Translations under genes and position numbers: made by a program | Shown: positions 34,050 through 42,540 of the stretch, one piece after another | How the letters are laid out: each line of letters opens with the position of its first letter | Numbering within the stretch: the stretch's first letter is position 1 | The notes under the pieces: generated by a model | What the model was told of the DNA's origin: nothing | The model's input: only the letters and a program-made list of their open reading frames with translations | Databases searched by the model: none | From: UBA6898 sp964463135 | GTDB lineage: Bacteria > Nitrospirota > Thermodesulfovibrionia > Thermodesulfovibrionales > UBA6898 | Assembly (NCBI GenBank): GCA_964463135.1 | Contig: CAYXBA010000001.1 | Coordinates: forward strand, 310,001-374,000 | Direction: 5' to 3' | DNA length: 64,000 nucleotides

Positions 34050-34979
34050 TCAGGGAAATAGGAGCTTGGCCAGCTTTATCAGGTCATCAATTGTAGCCAT
34101 TGATTTGATCCCCGAATTTTCCATATCCTTGACACTGGTCGCCATCATCTTTCTGAGCATCTCATCGGTCAATGGATTAACCGGCGGCTGAGAGCCTTTG
34201 CCTTCTGTCAATTTGTTCGCGTTTTCGGCCATCCATGAGAGATTCGTAAGGGTCCTTCGCCAGGAGTCAAAAAAATGGATCACCATCATTGCGTTAAAAA
34301 CCCTTGGAGAATCCGCGCCGGCTGACTTAAGGATGGACTTTAGCACTCCGTAGATCCTAATTTCCGGAACTTTTTCCTCACCCTTGAGCAGTCCAAACAC
34401 TTTAGTCTTTATCTTAGGCAGGCACGCAGGATCAAGTCCGAGTATTTCGGCCACATCGATAGCGACATCCCGTTCATCAAGGAAATACATGGTAATTGGA
34501 GAGGAGTCTTTTTCAAGCAGATGCCCGTAGAAAGAGCTGCCGCGGTAGATGACTCCCTTTGGAGACAGTTCAGCTCTGAGCTTGGCGCGGATCATATCAT
34601 CCCAGCCATCGTCTTCCAGCAAGTGTTTCTTCTTAGTCGTTCCAAAGGCTCCTGCTTCATTAGCAGTTATTTTGAGGCTCGATAGCTTTAGCGCCACGCC
34701 CAGGGCAGCAAGCAGATCGGTGCCTAAGCGGGCAACCTGGCCTGTGCGCAAGTTCCGTAGGATTGCTTTGCATGTATGGAGCGACTTCCTAAGCCCCATG
34801 ACGGTATAGGCCCTGTGCAAATGTTGTGCAAAGGCATAGTCGGAACTGACATCCAGCATATCCTTAATTAACTTGTAAAGTGCCTGTGCCCTGAGCACCT
34901 CATATGCATTATTCCGGGGGCGGCCCCTTCTGCGAGGTTCTGGCTTGTATAGATTAGCGTTAATAGCTTTAATGGTCAT
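34050..34979 (-). CDS. RGRP-motif DNA-binding-like protein, paralogue A
   Basis: 309 residues. The N-terminus has an AT-hook-like RRRGRPRNNAYEVLRAQAL, then a helical region, and a DVAIDVAEILGLDPACLPKI segment near 170-190. The same two landmarks in the same order occur in the protein at 43415-44116, so they are paralogues of an unrecognised family. It is divergent from the metallophosphoesterase operon and shares its promoter region, which contains two GCTCCATAA repeats; a regulator role is plausible. Confidence 0.7.
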   Translation of the reverse strand: MTIKAINANLYKPEPRRRGRPRNNAYEVLRAQALYKLIKDMLDVSSDYAFAQHLHRAYTVMGLRKSLHTCKAILRNLRTGQVARLGTDLLAALGVALKLSSLKITANEAGAFGTTKKKHLLEDDGWDDMIRAKLRAELSPKGVIYRGSSFYGHLLEKDSSPITMYFLDERDVAIDVAEILGLDPACLPKIKTKVFGLLKGEEKVPEIRIYGVLKSILKSAGADSPRVFNAMMVIHFFDSWRRTLTNLSWMAENANKLTEGKGSQPPVNPLTDEMLRKMMATSVKDMENSGIKSMATIDDLIKLAKLLFP

Positions 34980-34985
34980 TTAAAT

Positions 34986-35073
34986 GCTCCATAAACTGTA
35001 TAGTTCTATAATAGTGGTTAATTGACGGCTATTGCAATAGATTAGTATAATAGATATTATTGACGCTCCATAA
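34986..35073. promoter_or_regulatory. Divergent promoter with repeated GCTCCATAA and -35/-10 for the operon
   Basis: GCTCCATAA occurs at 34986-34994 and 35065-35073. Between them TTGACG (35022-35027), an 18-nt spacer and TATAAT (35046-35051) form a promoter pointing to the gene at 35135. A second TTGACG is at 35060-35065. The repeats bracket the promoter, as operators would. Confidence 0.6.
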
Positions 35074-35134
35074 TAGCCTGTAAAATTACCTTTTTACGAA
35101 GTCATCAATAACAAGGACCGGGAGACTGAGCAAA

Positions 35135-35887
35135 GTGAAATTCGGAATTCGCAGAGAAGTCGATTTAAACGATATCAGGGGCAGGCTTCCTGTCGAGCTA
35201 TTTGGGGTGCCCATTGAACTGGCATTGCCCTGGAAGAAGGATGATTACATGCAGCAGCGGGAGTATCTGCCTGCACTGGTCGAGCATTTGAAAAGCTCTG
35301 ACATTGTCGTTCAGAACATTCACGCAACTCAGGGACGGCTGAGCGACCCTGACGTCATGGTATGGGGACTGGACGCTATCAGACTTGCAGAGGCTGCCGG
35401 TGCACACGTTGTTGTTTTTCACCCTGACAACGTTAAGAAGGATGCCAAAGCCAATCAGCAGATCCTGATCATGCAGAACATCAGGCGACTGCAGAGACAA
35501 AGCGATAAAGTCACGGTTGCCATTGAGACCTTTGGCGGTCCGAAAAGGAGTTTTACGCCTGAGGAAATTATTGATAAAGGTCTGCCCATGGTGCTTGATA
35601 CGAGCCATCTGTTTCAGGATCGGACCATGCAGATCATCGATAAGTATCACAGCGGCGTCGTAAGCGTACACCTGAGCGAGGAGCGTTACGATGAGCAGGA
35701 GAAAAAGAGCATGCCGCACATGCCTATTGAAGATTTTGGCTTCAAGGTTCTGGATCTGCTGGCAGAAAAAGAGTGGGATGGTGTTGTGACTCTCGAGTAT
35801 CTCCCTTGGCACCATCACAGGCTTTTGCCTGACAGGATAATGCTCGAGAGAAAATACGAAAGAACTGTAGAAAGGCCAATGCCATGA
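35135..35887 (+). CDS. TIM-barrel sugar isomerase/AP-endonuclease-2-like protein
   Basis: 250 residues of the xylose-isomerase-like TIM barrel superfamily (PF01261): AHVVVFHPDNV (near 89-99), VTVAIETFGGPKR (near 128-140), PMVLDTSHLF (near 152-161), VVSVHLSEERYD (near 174-185) and a C-terminal VVTLEYLPWHHHRLL (near 219-233). These supply Glu, Asp, His and Glu metal ligands as in these enzymes. It starts at a GTG with GGGAG upstream. First gene of a nine-gene overlapped operon; the next starts within its stop (ATGA). Sugar-phosphate or abasic-site processing cannot be told apart. Confidence 0.82.
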   Translation: MKFGIRREVDLNDIRGRLPVELFGVPIELALPWKKDDYMQQREYLPALVEHLKSSDIVVQNIHATQGRLSDPDVMVWGLDAIRLAEAAGAHVVVFHPDNVKKDAKANQQILIMQNIRRLQRQSDKVTVAIETFGGPKRSFTPEEIIDKGLPMVLDTSHLFQDRTMQIIDKYHSGVVSVHLSEERYDEQEKKSMPHMPIEDFGFKVLDLLAEKEWDGVVTLEYLPWHHHRLLPDRIMLERKYERTVERPMP

Positions 35888-36441
35888 GCGAAGACAAAGA
35901 GACGGATAAGAAGAATTTATTCGATTTTTCCGTCTTTACCGATCCCGATAAATATGAGGAATTTGCGGCCGATGCGCGGCGACGCAATCCGTTTCTGCAG
36001 GCCCGGCATGATAACAACCAAGCTCTACTTACCATGCTTAAGGCTCACTTACCGGAATTGGAGAAGCTCCTAAAGGAGATCTCAGGGCACTGGACCTATG
36101 AGGACGGCATCTATCGCTACTATCATCACAGCTTCAAGGTTTTTGATCGGCTTCAACCCTTGGCCCTGGAGATTGTAGCGGCTCTGAAGACTCTGGCGCC
36201 TAATCGAGAGCTGAATCCGATGTTTATGAGGATCGTGAGCGAGGGCACGGGTAAGGAGTGGATCGTCGAGTTTAATGAGCCGGAGCGCTGGCAGCAGGAA
36301 TGCAGGCCGATTGTTGAGGCTTTCCTGCACGCAAAGTATTTCCTTGAAATGGCTGTCAAATACGGCAAGGAACTAGAGTCCCCGCCGAAAGTCATGCCCA
36401 GCGGCTGGGCAGCGTTCTTGTATTTATATAATCTGAGGTAG
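35884..36441 (+). CDS. Hypothetical protein of the phosphoesterase operon
   Basis: 185 residues, helical, not recognised. An acidic N-terminus leads to LLTMLKAHLPELEKLLKEI (amphipathic helix) and GHWTYEDGIYRYYHHSFKV, and the end is SGWAAFLYLYNLR. It overlaps the TIM-barrel gene by 4 nt and is followed after 5 nt by the zinc-ribbon protein. No catalytic pattern is visible. Confidence 0.7.
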   Translation: MSEDKETDKKNLFDFSVFTDPDKYEEFAADARRRNPFLQARHDNNQALLTMLKAHLPELEKLLKEISGHWTYEDGIYRYYHHSFKVFDRLQPLALEIVAALKTLAPNRELNPMFMRIVSEGTGKEWIVEFNEPERWQQECRPIVEAFLHAKYFLEMAVKYGKELESPPKVMPSGWAAFLYLYNLR

Positions 36442-36446
36442 GCCAT

Positions 36447-36932
36447 ATGAATAAAAAAGAACAGGATAGCGGAAAAACGAACCCTGAAGGCACGAAGCTG
36501 GCTATGAGCATGCGCAATGCCCACGAACAGGAGCTCGGTTCGCATAAGCGGCGCCGGGCTCTGCAGGACAAATACGAGTTCCTGCACCCTCAAGACCTCA
36601 TGCATGGCCTGATGGCTTTCGGCTTTGAGTGCGGAGATGGCTGGCTGCCAATCCTGGAAGATTTGTTTGCGAAGATCGACGAGATCGTAAAGAAAGACAA
36701 GATCGAGCACTTTCAGGTTGTCCAGGTGAAGGAGAAGTTCGGCGGATTGAGTGTGTATGTGCATGGCGGCAATGACGAGATCAATCAGTTAATCAGACAA
36801 GCGGAGAAAAAAGCTGATAAGACCTGTGAGGTTTGCGGGTATGCAGGCGAGACACACGAGATCGACAACTGGTATACAACTCTATGCGACCGTTGCAAGA
36901 AAAAAAGACTGGAAAAAGATAAAGACAAATAA
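36447..36932 (+). CDS. Zinc-ribbon-ended hypothetical protein
   Basis: 161 residues. The central FECGDGWLPILEDLFAKID and VVQVKEKFGGLSVYVHGG blocks belong to a widespread but uncharacterised small-protein pattern. A C-terminal CEVCG ... LCDRCKKKR pair makes a four-cysteine zinc ribbon. It abuts the next gene (TAAATG). A nucleic-acid or protein-binding role is likely; nothing more is supported. Confidence 0.72.
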   Translation: MNKKEQDSGKTNPEGTKLAMSMRNAHEQELGSHKRRRALQDKYEFLHPQDLMHGLMAFGFECGDGWLPILEDLFAKIDEIVKKDKIEHFQVVQVKEKFGGLSVYVHGGNDEINQLIRQAEKKADKTCEVCGYAGETHEIDNWYTTLCDRCKKKRLEKDKDK

Positions 36933-37640
36933 ATGAGTATCTATGTGACAGGTGATATCCATGGCGAGGTCGAAGTGACGAGACTCGCCGACTATAATTT
37001 CCCGGAGGGAGCGTCCCTCACAAAGGATGACTTTGTTATCGTCCTTGGTGATTTTGGACTAATCTGGGACAGGGAGGAAAGTGATCTCGAAAGGAAATGG
37101 CTTGCCTGGCTCTCAGGCCAGCCCTTCACGACTCTCTTTATCGATGGCAACCATGAGAACTTCGATCGGCTCCTTGCCTATCCGGTGATGGACTTCCATG
37201 GCGGCAAGGCTTCCCGGATCCATGACAGCGTCTACTATTTAAGACGTGGCGAGATATTCCGCTTTGACGGAAAAACCTGCTTTGCTATGGGCGGGGCAAT
37301 ATCGACAGACTTGCAACATCGCGTGATTGGCGAGTCCTGGTGGCGAGAAGAAATGCCGAACTACGCAGATTGGGATAATGCTGCTGAAAATTTAGCTGCT
37401 GTGAACAACGTGGTCGATTATGTGTTCACGCACACGGCGCCAACCGACATCATAGGGAGAATGATCGACCAAAGTCACTGTTTTATTGATTTCACGCGGT
37501 TAAGGGACCCAGTGTCATCAGCCCTTGAAAGAATTCAAAAAGAGATTTCCTTCAAGCGCTGGTATTTTGGCCATTTTCATTGTAATTGGGAATATAAACA
37601 ATACACCTGCCTCTATCGCAACATCGAGGAGTTGAAATGA
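36933..37640 (+). CDS. Metallophosphoesterase 1 of 4
   Basis: 235 residues with all calcineurin-type motifs: TGDIHGE (6-12), VLGDFGLIWD (near 37-46), IDGNHENFD (near 71-79), FTHTAP (near 170), and GHFH (near 216). Two metal ions would be bound. Overlaps the next gene by 4 nt (ATGA). Substrates of such enzymes range from nucleotides to phosphoproteins; the sequence does not decide. Confidence 0.9.
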   Translation: MSIYVTGDIHGEVEVTRLADYNFPEGASLTKDDFVIVLGDFGLIWDREESDLERKWLAWLSGQPFTTLFIDGNHENFDRLLAYPVMDFHGGKASRIHDSVYYLRRGEIFRFDGKTCFAMGGAISTDLQHRVIGESWWREEMPNYADWDNAAENLAAVNNVVDYVFTHTAPTDIIGRMIDQSHCFIDFTRLRDPVSSALERIQKEISFKRWYFGHFHCNWEYKQYTCLYRNIEELK

Positions 37641-38569
37641 AAATCATTTACGCATCAGACATCCATACAAGCCGTGACCATCTGAACAGCCTTCTTGGAC
37701 AGGCCAATGACGCCGATGCCATTATCATAGGCGGCGATATCGTGCCGAAGGAATGCTTTGCCAGCAAGTTTCGGCAGGGTGGACCTGACGCAGCCCTGCG
37801 TGCCCAGAAAGAGTATCTCAAAAAGGACTTTATTCCGATTCTCAAGAAATACATGGAAGAGGGTAATAACCTTCAGCGCAAGAAGATCTATCTCGATCTT
37901 GGAAATGATGACTTCTGGGCAATAAGGGAAATCCTGAAACCCTATTCAGGGGAGCTTTTCTATCTCCTGCATGGGAATAAATTTCAACTGACTCCTGATG
38001 TGGATATCCTTGGCTATATGTGCGTTCCGCCGACACCCTTTGGGATGAAGGATCTGGAGAAGCCCGACACGGAAGAGGAACCGGCAACTTCTGCTCAAGT
38101 CAGCACGTATGGCATGTTCTCTTCTGGTAATAAGGTCAAGATGAAATATCTGGACATGCACGGCAATGACACGATCGAAGCAGATATGGAAAAGCTCTCG
38201 AAGAAGATCGATAAGCCTTTTATATTCGTGAGCCACTGTCCGCCTTACGGAACGGCTCTGGACTGCCTCTATGACGGCCAATCAGTCGGAAGCAGGGCTA
38301 TCAGGGCATTCATTGAGAAATGGGCAGCTGACGGCAGGCTATTGGGATCGTTCCATGGCCATATTCACGAATCGCCCATGGTTTCGGGCCAGACCTGGAT
38401 AAAAATTGGCGACGCTGTCTGTGTGAATCCTGGACAGCGCGAACTTGATTTTATGTTCTTTGAGTTTGAGATCCTGGGTGGGAAGGTTGTTCTTGATGAA
38501 AAAGTCCGCTTAAGCGGAATAAGGGAGCTGCCAAATGCGAACGGACATGGGAGAACTGAACTGAGATGA
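37637..38569 (+). CDS. Metallophosphoesterase 2 of 4
   Basis: 310 residues, more divergent: ASDIHTS (6-12), IIGGDIVP (near 30-37), LDLGNDDFW (a GNDD in place of GNHE, near 74-82), VSHCPPYG (near 197-204) and FHGHIHESP (near 238-246). The GN-D-D form is found in several phosphodiesterase subfamilies. Overlaps both neighbours by 4 nt. The GNDD change and the extra length suggest a different substrate from gene 1. Confidence 0.9.
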   Translation: MKIIYASDIHTSRDHLNSLLGQANDADAIIIGGDIVPKECFASKFRQGGPDAALRAQKEYLKKDFIPILKKYMEEGNNLQRKKIYLDLGNDDFWAIREILKPYSGELFYLLHGNKFQLTPDVDILGYMCVPPTPFGMKDLEKPDTEEEPATSAQVSTYGMFSSGNKVKMKYLDMHGNDTIEADMEKLSKKIDKPFIFVSHCPPYGTALDCLYDGQSVGSRAIRAFIEKWAADGRLLGSFHGHIHESPMVSGQTWIKIGDAVCVNPGQRELDFMFFEFEILGGKVVLDEKVRLSGIRELPNANGHGRTELR

Positions 38570-39339
38570 AAACACTTATCATTGGCGACATACACGGCCA
38601 GCACGAAAAGCTCCTGAAGGTGCTGAACCGTGCCTGTTTCGATCCGGCCGTTGACAGGCTCGTCTGTCTTGGGGACTATATCGACTATGGCCCAGATTCA
38701 CTAAAGGTCCTGAACTATTTCTATGAGCTCGGGCGCAATAAGCAGCACGTATTCCTTACCGGCAACCATGAGAATTTCATTTATTTGATGGTTATGCACA
38801 GCAAAGCTGAATATCTCGATACCTGGCTTCAAAACGGCGGTGAGGAGACACTTAAGGCTTACGACTGGGATCCGAAGGCCATCCAGTGGCTTAAAAAGGC
38901 TCCTGGCGAAGCCGTGAAAAAATGGTATAAGACCAACGTCATGGCCTTCAAGCTTGACCAGGAAGGGATAGCTGAATTTATAGAGGCTGTGTTCCCAAAA
39001 AAACACGTCAATTTTATCATCAGGCTTGAGGAACAATATCAAATCGATGAATATCTATTCAGCCACGATGCGCTGCCGGAGGCAGAGAGAAAGAATCGGA
39101 TAAACATTCATGCCCATGATCATACCGGGCTGCAGATTGGATTCAAACGGATTAACATCGCCGCAAAGCACGGCGAGGTCGGCTGCCTGGTGCTCGACGA
39201 TCTGAGCTGGTATTGTTCTGACGGCGATTATCTTGAGGTGGATCGCGAGAGGCTCTATAGTTCTGGCTCAGACAGCATCTACCGATATGGAAAAACTGCG
39301 ATGAAAAATATAGAAAATTCCGCTGAAACGGACAATTGA
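38566..39339 (+). CDS. Metallophosphoesterase 3 of 4, PPP/ApaH-like
   Basis: 257 residues of the Ser/Thr-phosphatase/ApaH-like branch: IIGDIHGQ (5-12), CLGDYIDYGPDS (near 35-46, GDYIDYG where PPP enzymes have GDxxDRG), LTGNHENF (near 64-71), LFSHDAL (near 164) and NIHAHDHTG (near 182). Overlaps gene 2 (ATGA); the next gene follows after 3 nt. Possible targets are phosphoproteins or dinucleoside polyphosphates. Confidence 0.9.
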   Translation: MKTLIIGDIHGQHEKLLKVLNRACFDPAVDRLVCLGDYIDYGPDSLKVLNYFYELGRNKQHVFLTGNHENFIYLMVMHSKAEYLDTWLQNGGEETLKAYDWDPKAIQWLKKAPGEAVKKWYKTNVMAFKLDQEGIAEFIEAVFPKKHVNFIIRLEEQYQIDEYLFSHDALPEAERKNRINIHAHDHTGLQIGFKRINIAAKHGEVGCLVLDDLSWYCSDGDYLEVDRERLYSSGSDSIYRYGKTAMKNIENSAETDN

Positions 39340-39342
39340 ACA

Positions 39343-39633
39343 ATGCTATTGGAACAGATAAAAGAGTGTATGGAAAACCATAAGAACGACACAGTCGCTC
39401 TTGAAGCACTTGAGGCATTTCTTCATGCGTGCAGTGAATATGTGTTGAGGGAGTGCCGTGCTGGGACTATCGAGCAATTAATTCAAAAAGAAGTGCCTGC
39501 GACTGATATCTCTTCGCTGCAGTCTGCTTATTCCATTGTTCAGAGATACGGCTTCAAACTGCCGGCAGATATGCCACTTGCAGGGGCTGCGGGTATGCTC
39601 ACACATGAGATATTCGTGAAGAGAGTGAGATGA
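39343..39633 (+). CDS. Small helical hypothetical protein in the operon
   Basis: 96 residues, all helical (MLLEQIKECMENHKN; LEALEAFLHACSEYVLREC), not recognised. It lies between phosphoesterases 3 and 4 and overlaps gene 4 by 4 nt (ATGA). It may be an adaptor; no motif shows it. Confidence 0.68.
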   Translation: MLLEQIKECMENHKNDTVALEALEAFLHACSEYVLRECRAGTIEQLIQKEVPATDISSLQSAYSIVQRYGFKLPADMPLAGAAGMLTHEIFVKRVR

Positions 39634-40175
39634 GAACCCTCATCATCAGTGACGTCCATAACCGCTGGACCGCCCTTCTCGCTGCCCTGTCTGCTGCCGA
39701 CTACAAGAAAGGCGACCGGCTCATCTTCTTGGGGGATGTTATCGATGCTTTTACCGGCGCTGCTGCCGAAACCCTAGAAATGCTCGATCATATGGTCGAG
39801 ATAGCAAAGGAGCCTTTTGGTCACATCTTTATCCGCGGCAACCATGAAGATGAGATGCTCAGGGCACTCGAGTGGAAGTCACCTGTCGTCTCAGGTGATC
39901 TTGTCTTGGCACTGACGGAGGAGCATAAGGCATGGCTGCAGGGAACCGTTGATATCCATAACGAGGAGAACTTTATTTTCGTTCATGACAGCACCATGCA
40001 GATATTACCCGGGAAGGTCGTCGTAGCCGGCCACTGGCATCATCCAGTCCCTATAGTCAAGGAAGGCTGCATCACAATGGCAAGCAGCCGGAAGGTCTTT
40101 GTCTTGGATCTGGAGGCTCTGATCGTCTATGACAGTGAGGGAAGGAGCTATGACGCGTCGGCGGCGGGGAAGTAA
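39630..40175 (+). CDS. Metallophosphoesterase 4 of 4
   Basis: 181 residues, the shortest of the four: ISDVHNRW (6-13), FLGDVIDAF (near 33-41), IRGNHEDE (near 69-76), FVHDS (near 116) and AGHWHHPVP (near 130). It overlaps the last small gene of the operon by 26 nt. Like its three neighbours it keeps the metal-binding residues, so all four should be active rather than decayed duplicates. Confidence 0.9.
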   Translation: MRTLIISDVHNRWTALLAALSAADYKKGDRLIFLGDVIDAFTGAAAETLEMLDHMVEIAKEPFGHIFIRGNHEDEMLRALEWKSPVVSGDLVLALTEEHKAWLQGTVDIHNEENFIFVHDSTMQILPGKVVVAGHWHHPVPIVKEGCITMASSRKVFVLDLEALIVYDSEGRSYDASAAGK

Positions 40176-40350
40176 GAAAACCATATCTACAGAGGAGAGT
40201 CTGGCCCAAATAGTTGCCGCTGTCACTGTTGACGTCCGAGATCAGGCGGCATCTGCCCGAGAGGAGCTCGATAAGGCGATTAAGAGGGAGATAGCCACGG
40301 CAATAAAGCTCTGGAAGACGAGGTTGGGCCCAAAGAAGTCAAAAGGGTGA
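40150..40350 (+). CDS. Small basic protein ending the operon
   Basis: 66 residues from the ATG at 40150, with AAGGAG before it. Arg/Lys-rich N-terminus (TRRRRGSKKTIS) and a long helix (VDVRDQAASAREELDKAIKR), ending in KKSKG. Looks nucleic-acid-binding. It overlaps phosphoesterase 4. An IS3 remnant begins about 50 bp downstream, so the operon may originally have been longer. Confidence 0.6.
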   Translation: MTRRRRGSKKTISTEESLAQIVAAVTVDVRDQAASAREELDKAIKREIATAIKLWKTRLGPKKSKG

Positions 40351-40403
40351 GGCCTCCCTGTCCGCCAGTGGTCAGTGCAGAACCTTACGCTACCCCAATT
40401 CGA

Positions 40404-40670
40404 CTACTGTTTAAAGTAGTTTGCGTTCACTTCTACCAGCTCCCGCTTGACCCTTGCCAGCTCCATCTCGATATCCGTCAAGGGCCTGTGTGTCTTGCCT
40501 ATTTCTCCGAGTTTGCCCGCCTTATGCGCCTTTACCCAGTTGCCTAACGTCGAGGGAGGCAATGATAACCTCCCAGCTGCCTCAGGTACTGTCATTCCCC
40601 CTTCCAAAACCATCTTTACTGCTTCTTCCCGAAACTCCTTTGTATAACGCCCGTGCGGAATCCCTTTCAT
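40404..40670 (-). mobile_element. IS3-family orfA transposase remnant
   Basis: 88 residues with the HTH_Tnp_1 pattern of IS3/IS911 OrfA (RYTKEFREEAVKMVLEGG, VPEAAGRLSLPPSTLGNWVK). The C-terminal leucine-zipper region is shortened and no orfB follows on the minus strand (lower coordinates), so it cannot transpose itself. The upstream edge, near 40711 (a tgtaca sequence), may be the IS terminus abutting a truncated gene. Confidence 0.85.
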
Positions 40671-40706
40671 CCTGACACCTCCGTCTTGGTATTTTACCCG
40701 ACTTTG

Positions 40707-40832
40707 GTGTACACTTTTTTCAGCTTAGCTCATCTTGAAAATGATCTCAGACAGTCCGCTGAAAGAGAAATTGGGAAACTGAATAATGAGTTCCCTGAAA
40801 ATGACTATATCAAACAGCTGTCGAGGCTGTAG
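40707..40832 (+). pseudogene. C-terminal gene fragment next to the IS3 remnant
   Basis: An open frame ending at TAG (40830-40832) encodes LAHLENDLRQSAEREIGKLN followed by NEFPENDYIKQLSRL, a coiled-coil-like tail. Its upstream part is cut at the IS3 edge, so it is probably the 3' end of a gene interrupted by the insertion. Parent family unknown. Confidence 0.45.
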
Positions 40833-40862
40833 GAAAGTTGCAGAAGGGGAGATTGAAAACCT

Positions 40863-42131
40863 ATGACCTTTTTTCTCTGTCAATCTAAACGATATCGTCA
40901 GGCTTTGGAAACATTTGATCCACTCAAGCGGACATGGTTGATAGGGATATTCGATCCTTGGCCAAAGGGCCGGATTGACAGCCTTTCATGGTTGCGAATA
41001 ATAGCTACGGTTATATTCCTTTTCCTGCCAATGGCTTTGTTCTCGTCATTGCCTTCGTCCACGACAGGGGGAAAAATGTTTGGCCCTGGCTCGTTTACTG
41101 CTGATATAGGAATATTCTCAATTTTACTGTTTCTGATCATAACTGTCACCTTATTACCAATCGCCCGTCGAATTCTGGGAGACCTGATCAACGAATTGAT
41201 ACGACTTGGCATCGTGGATGAGGAACTTCGCAATTTTGATCCGAAAACTTCAGCGGTGAAAGGGCCGTTGCATTGGCTGGAATGGCTTTCTCGGGTTGAT
41301 GGTTGGCGGGGATTGATCTGGTTTTCACTCATGCTTATTGATCAATTAGTAGTTTACTTCATGGTGATCCTGCGAGACGCTAATCCAGCTTGGCATTCAG
41401 CCGATGCGCTGCCGGGCAGCCTCTTATACTTCTTTTCTGTGGGTAGCAGACAACCCAACCTCGCAGGCCTCTGGGCGTTTTTTATCTGGGGTCCTTTTAT
41501 TCTCTATCTGTTAGTTGTTATCGCACGGCTCATTGTGGTTTTTGCTTGCCTATGCAATGCCGTGGCTTGTAACACTAATCTTGTGATATCACCCAATCAT
41601 CCAGATGGGAGTGGCGGACTTAGTATAATCGGTCATTGTGGATTATTCTTTTCACTTTTTACGTTTGCCTTGGGAGTGGACCTTGCCGGATTGACAATGA
41701 ATGAAATAGTAATCAATAGGGTTTTTAGAGCGTCAACTGAAAGTAGTGCTAACCTCAAACTAATATTCGTGCTGTGGCTTCTATATTTGGTTATGGGAAC
41801 ATTGCTTTTCTTCCTGCCGCTTGCGTCTTTGCGGGTTCGCATGCAGGAGGCCAAGCGCTCCTATATTCTTAAGACACTGCAACTTCGTTATAATGCCGAG
41901 TGTCGCCATAGGGATGCCCTCGACAAAGATGAATTCAGATCTGATGCCATTCAGGAGATCGGTGCACTGGATGGATTGATAAAAACAGCTACAGTAATGG
42001 CTGTCTGGCCATATGATCACAAGAGCTTTATACGCTATGCAGGTCTATTAATCTCACCGATGACCCCGCTTTTTCTCAGCCAAGTGCCGCAAATCTCTAG
42101 TTGGATAAAAACCTATCTCGGTTTATCGTAA
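40863..42131 (+). CDS. Multi-span membrane protein of unknown function
   Basis: 422 residues with about six transmembrane segments (near 43-60, 80-102, 150-170, 200-228, 262-282 and 300-326) and a cytoplasmic-like C-terminal part with a WPYDHKSFIRYAGLLISP motif near 378-395. Not recognised; similar polytopic proteins with a terminal 'WP.D...R' block are common but uncharacterised. It lies between the IS3 remnants in the cargo region. Confidence 0.75.
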   Translation: MTFFLCQSKRYRQALETFDPLKRTWLIGIFDPWPKGRIDSLSWLRIIATVIFLFLPMALFSSLPSSTTGGKMFGPGSFTADIGIFSILLFLIITVTLLPIARRILGDLINELIRLGIVDEELRNFDPKTSAVKGPLHWLEWLSRVDGWRGLIWFSLMLIDQLVVYFMVILRDANPAWHSADALPGSLLYFFSVGSRQPNLAGLWAFFIWGPFILYLLVVIARLIVVFACLCNAVACNTNLVISPNHPDGSGGLSIIGHCGLFFSLFTFALGVDLAGLTMNEIVINRVFRASTESSANLKLIFVLWLLYLVMGTLLFFLPLASLRVRMQEAKRSYILKTLQLRYNAECRHRDALDKDEFRSDAIQEIGALDGLIKTATVMAVWPYDHKSFIRYAGLLISPMTPLFLSQVPQISSWIKTYLGLS

Positions 42132-42152
42132 TTATGAAATAAACTCACGATC

Positions 42153-42377
42153 ATGAAGACTGTTTTATGTGGAAGCCTGAAAAAATATTCCGGTTGGTAT
42201 TTCCGAGATAGTGTTGCTGAGAGCTTATTATCAAGGATGCTGAGTAGTAAGGCTGGCCGTGTGTGGTTAACGCTCGTTGAGTTGTTGATTATTGTCGCGT
42301 TCGCTGGTCTCGTTTTCAAATCCAGTTCAAAGGTCATTGAATATAAACTTCCCCTGATTTTTCGGACATTCACTTAA
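42153..42377 (+). CDS. Possible small membrane protein
   Basis: 74 residues with one hydrophobic segment (VWLTLVELLIIVAFAGLVF, about 38-56). It follows the polytopic protein by 21 nt. No ribosome site is evident, and a similar-sized frame exists on the other strand, so it is uncertain. Confidence 0.35.
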   Translation: MKTVLCGSLKKYSGWYFRDSVAESLLSRMLSSKAGRVWLTLVELLIIVAFAGLVFKSSSKVIEYKLPLIFRTFT

Positions 42378-42378
42378 G

Positions 42379-42500
42379 TTAGGCTGCCATAGCCAAATCT
42401 CTCCTCTGCCGATTATAGAACATTTTGATGTATTCAAAAATGCTCTGCTGGGCCGCTGCCCCTTTCATGCCGATAATCATACACGTGTTCGGTCTTGAGC
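42379..42500 (-). mobile_element. IS3-family orfB C-terminal remnant, frameshifted
   Basis: The minus strand carries LKTEHVYDYRHE in one frame and AAAQQSIFEYIKMFYNRQRR in the next, the C-terminal hallmark of IS3 OrfB (DDE) transposases. A frameshift and loss of the catalytic core make it a relic. It is not the partner of the orfA piece at 40404-40670, because the order along the strand is reversed. Confidence 0.8.
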
Positions 42501-42540
42501 GTATTGGAATCTGCTGATAGCCGAGAAGGTTATTATAGTC

